NCBI GenBank assembly: GCA_028711905.1
Contig: JAQTRI010000221.1
Coordinates: forward strand, 1 to 6,324
Direction: 5' to 3'
DNA length: 6,324 nucleotides
From: Candidatus Wallbacteria bacterium
GTDB lineage: Bacteria > Muiribacteriota > JAQTZZ01
The translations under genes were made by a program, and so were the position numbers. Positions 6,039 to 6,324 of this stretch are shown piece after piece (position 1 is the first letter of the stretch; each line of letters opens with the position of its first letter). The notes beneath the pieces are model-generated. The model was not told where the DNA came from and did not search any database. It saw only the letters and a list, made by a program, of their open reading frames with translations.

Positions 6039-6324
6039 TCATTTTGCCATAGCAGGTTTAGCTTTTTGTGTCATAAGTGAAACCAGCACGATTGTAATGA
6101 AACTCAGTGGTATGGACACGATCCCCGGATTCTCAAGCGGGAAGGGTGCGCTATGAGCCGGCAGTCCGTAAAGCGGATACATCCCTGGAGAGACCAGAAA
6201 CAGCCCGATAGCGGAAACTATGCCGACAATAATCGAGGATGTGATTCCTTTGGCAGTTGTTTTTTTCCAGAACAACATCATGAAAATCGCAGGCAGGTTG
6301 GCTGAAGCGGCCACTGAAAAGGCC
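6039..6324 (-). CDS. ActP-like sodium/solute (acetate-type) symporter, C-terminal part
   Basis: C-terminal 94 residues of a sodium:solute symporter (SSS) family permease, an inner-membrane carrier that imports a small carboxylate with Na+. The frame is open to the right edge and begins AFSVAASANLP, which matches the AFAIAASANFP segment of E. coli ActP from memory. It is followed by an FWKK loop, a membrane helix of about 20 residues (GITSSIIVGIVSAIGLFLVS), a loop ending FPLENPGIVSIPL and a last helix (SFITIVLVSLM) before a short Lys-containing tail. The rest of the protein, around 450 residues in the family, lies beyond the window. The GTG at 6314 is internal, not a start. It is followed after 16 bases by the PHP gene, so it is probably in the same operon. 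Acetate is the likeliest substrate class, but the substrate-binding part is not visible. Confidence 0.87.
   Translation of the reverse strand, partial: AFSVAASANLPAIFMMLFWKKTTAKGITSSIIVGIVSAIGLFLVSPGMYPLYGLPAHSAPFPLENPGIVSIPLSFITIVLVSLMTQKAKPAMAK

Noticed and set aside
5701..6156. Plus-strand 151-codon open frame
   Set aside because: It runs antisense across the PHP gene and the symporter end, both of which have family motifs. Its translation is low-complexity Arg/His/Ser and unrecognisable.
6312..6314. GTG as start of a small 91-residue membrane protein
   Set aside because: The preceding codons to the window edge continue the conserved ActP-like segment in frame, so it is internal to a larger symporter.

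Overview
The window holds two convergent gene groups from a Gram-negative-like bacterium of intermediate GC content. No gene here fixes the taxonomy. Large HEAT-repeat, zinc-ribbon and ankyrin proteins combined with Cache/PAS sensors suggest a deep-branching, mostly uncultivated lineage, but that is a weak inference. No RNA genes, CRISPR arrays, insertion sequences or phage genes were seen. The window is almost fully coding.

Left part, plus strand (1-2787): two tandem paralogues. The first is a HEAT / zinc-ribbon / transmembrane / ankyrin-repeat protein whose start lies upstream of the window. The second, 18 bases downstream, is a smaller soluble HEAT protein that duplicates the HEAT module of the first. 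Both look like protein-interaction scaffolds of unknown partner.

The two groups meet tail to tail in a 59-base gap (2788-2846) that contains a small candidate terminator hairpin.

Right part, minus strand (6324-2847), read right to left: the C-terminal end of an ActP-like sodium/solute (acetate-type) symporter, a PHP-domain phosphoesterase with a C-terminal membrane helix, and a large sensor protein with the order Cache, TM, PAS, two CBS domains, DUF294 nucleotidyltransferase, DUF294 C-terminal domain. Gaps and overlaps are tiny (16 bases, then an ATGA overlap), so this is very probably one operon. CBS/DUF294 proteins are known companions of acetate-type symporters, usually with a cyclic-nucleotide-binding domain and a DnaQ-type exonuclease gene. 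Here a Cache/PAS sensor stands in for the former and a PHP protein for the latter.

The most interesting point is the PHP/Cache junction. The Cache domain should follow a membrane helix, but none exists in its own frame. The helix lies in the last part of the PHP frame, and the normal pre-Cache helix resumes in the -1 frame. A perfect A_AAA_AAG heptamer sits in the PHP frame just before its stop. The junction is therefore a single-base deletion or sequence error, a programmed -1 frameshift giving a PHP-TM-Cache-PAS-CBS-DUF294 fusion, or a genuine split gene.
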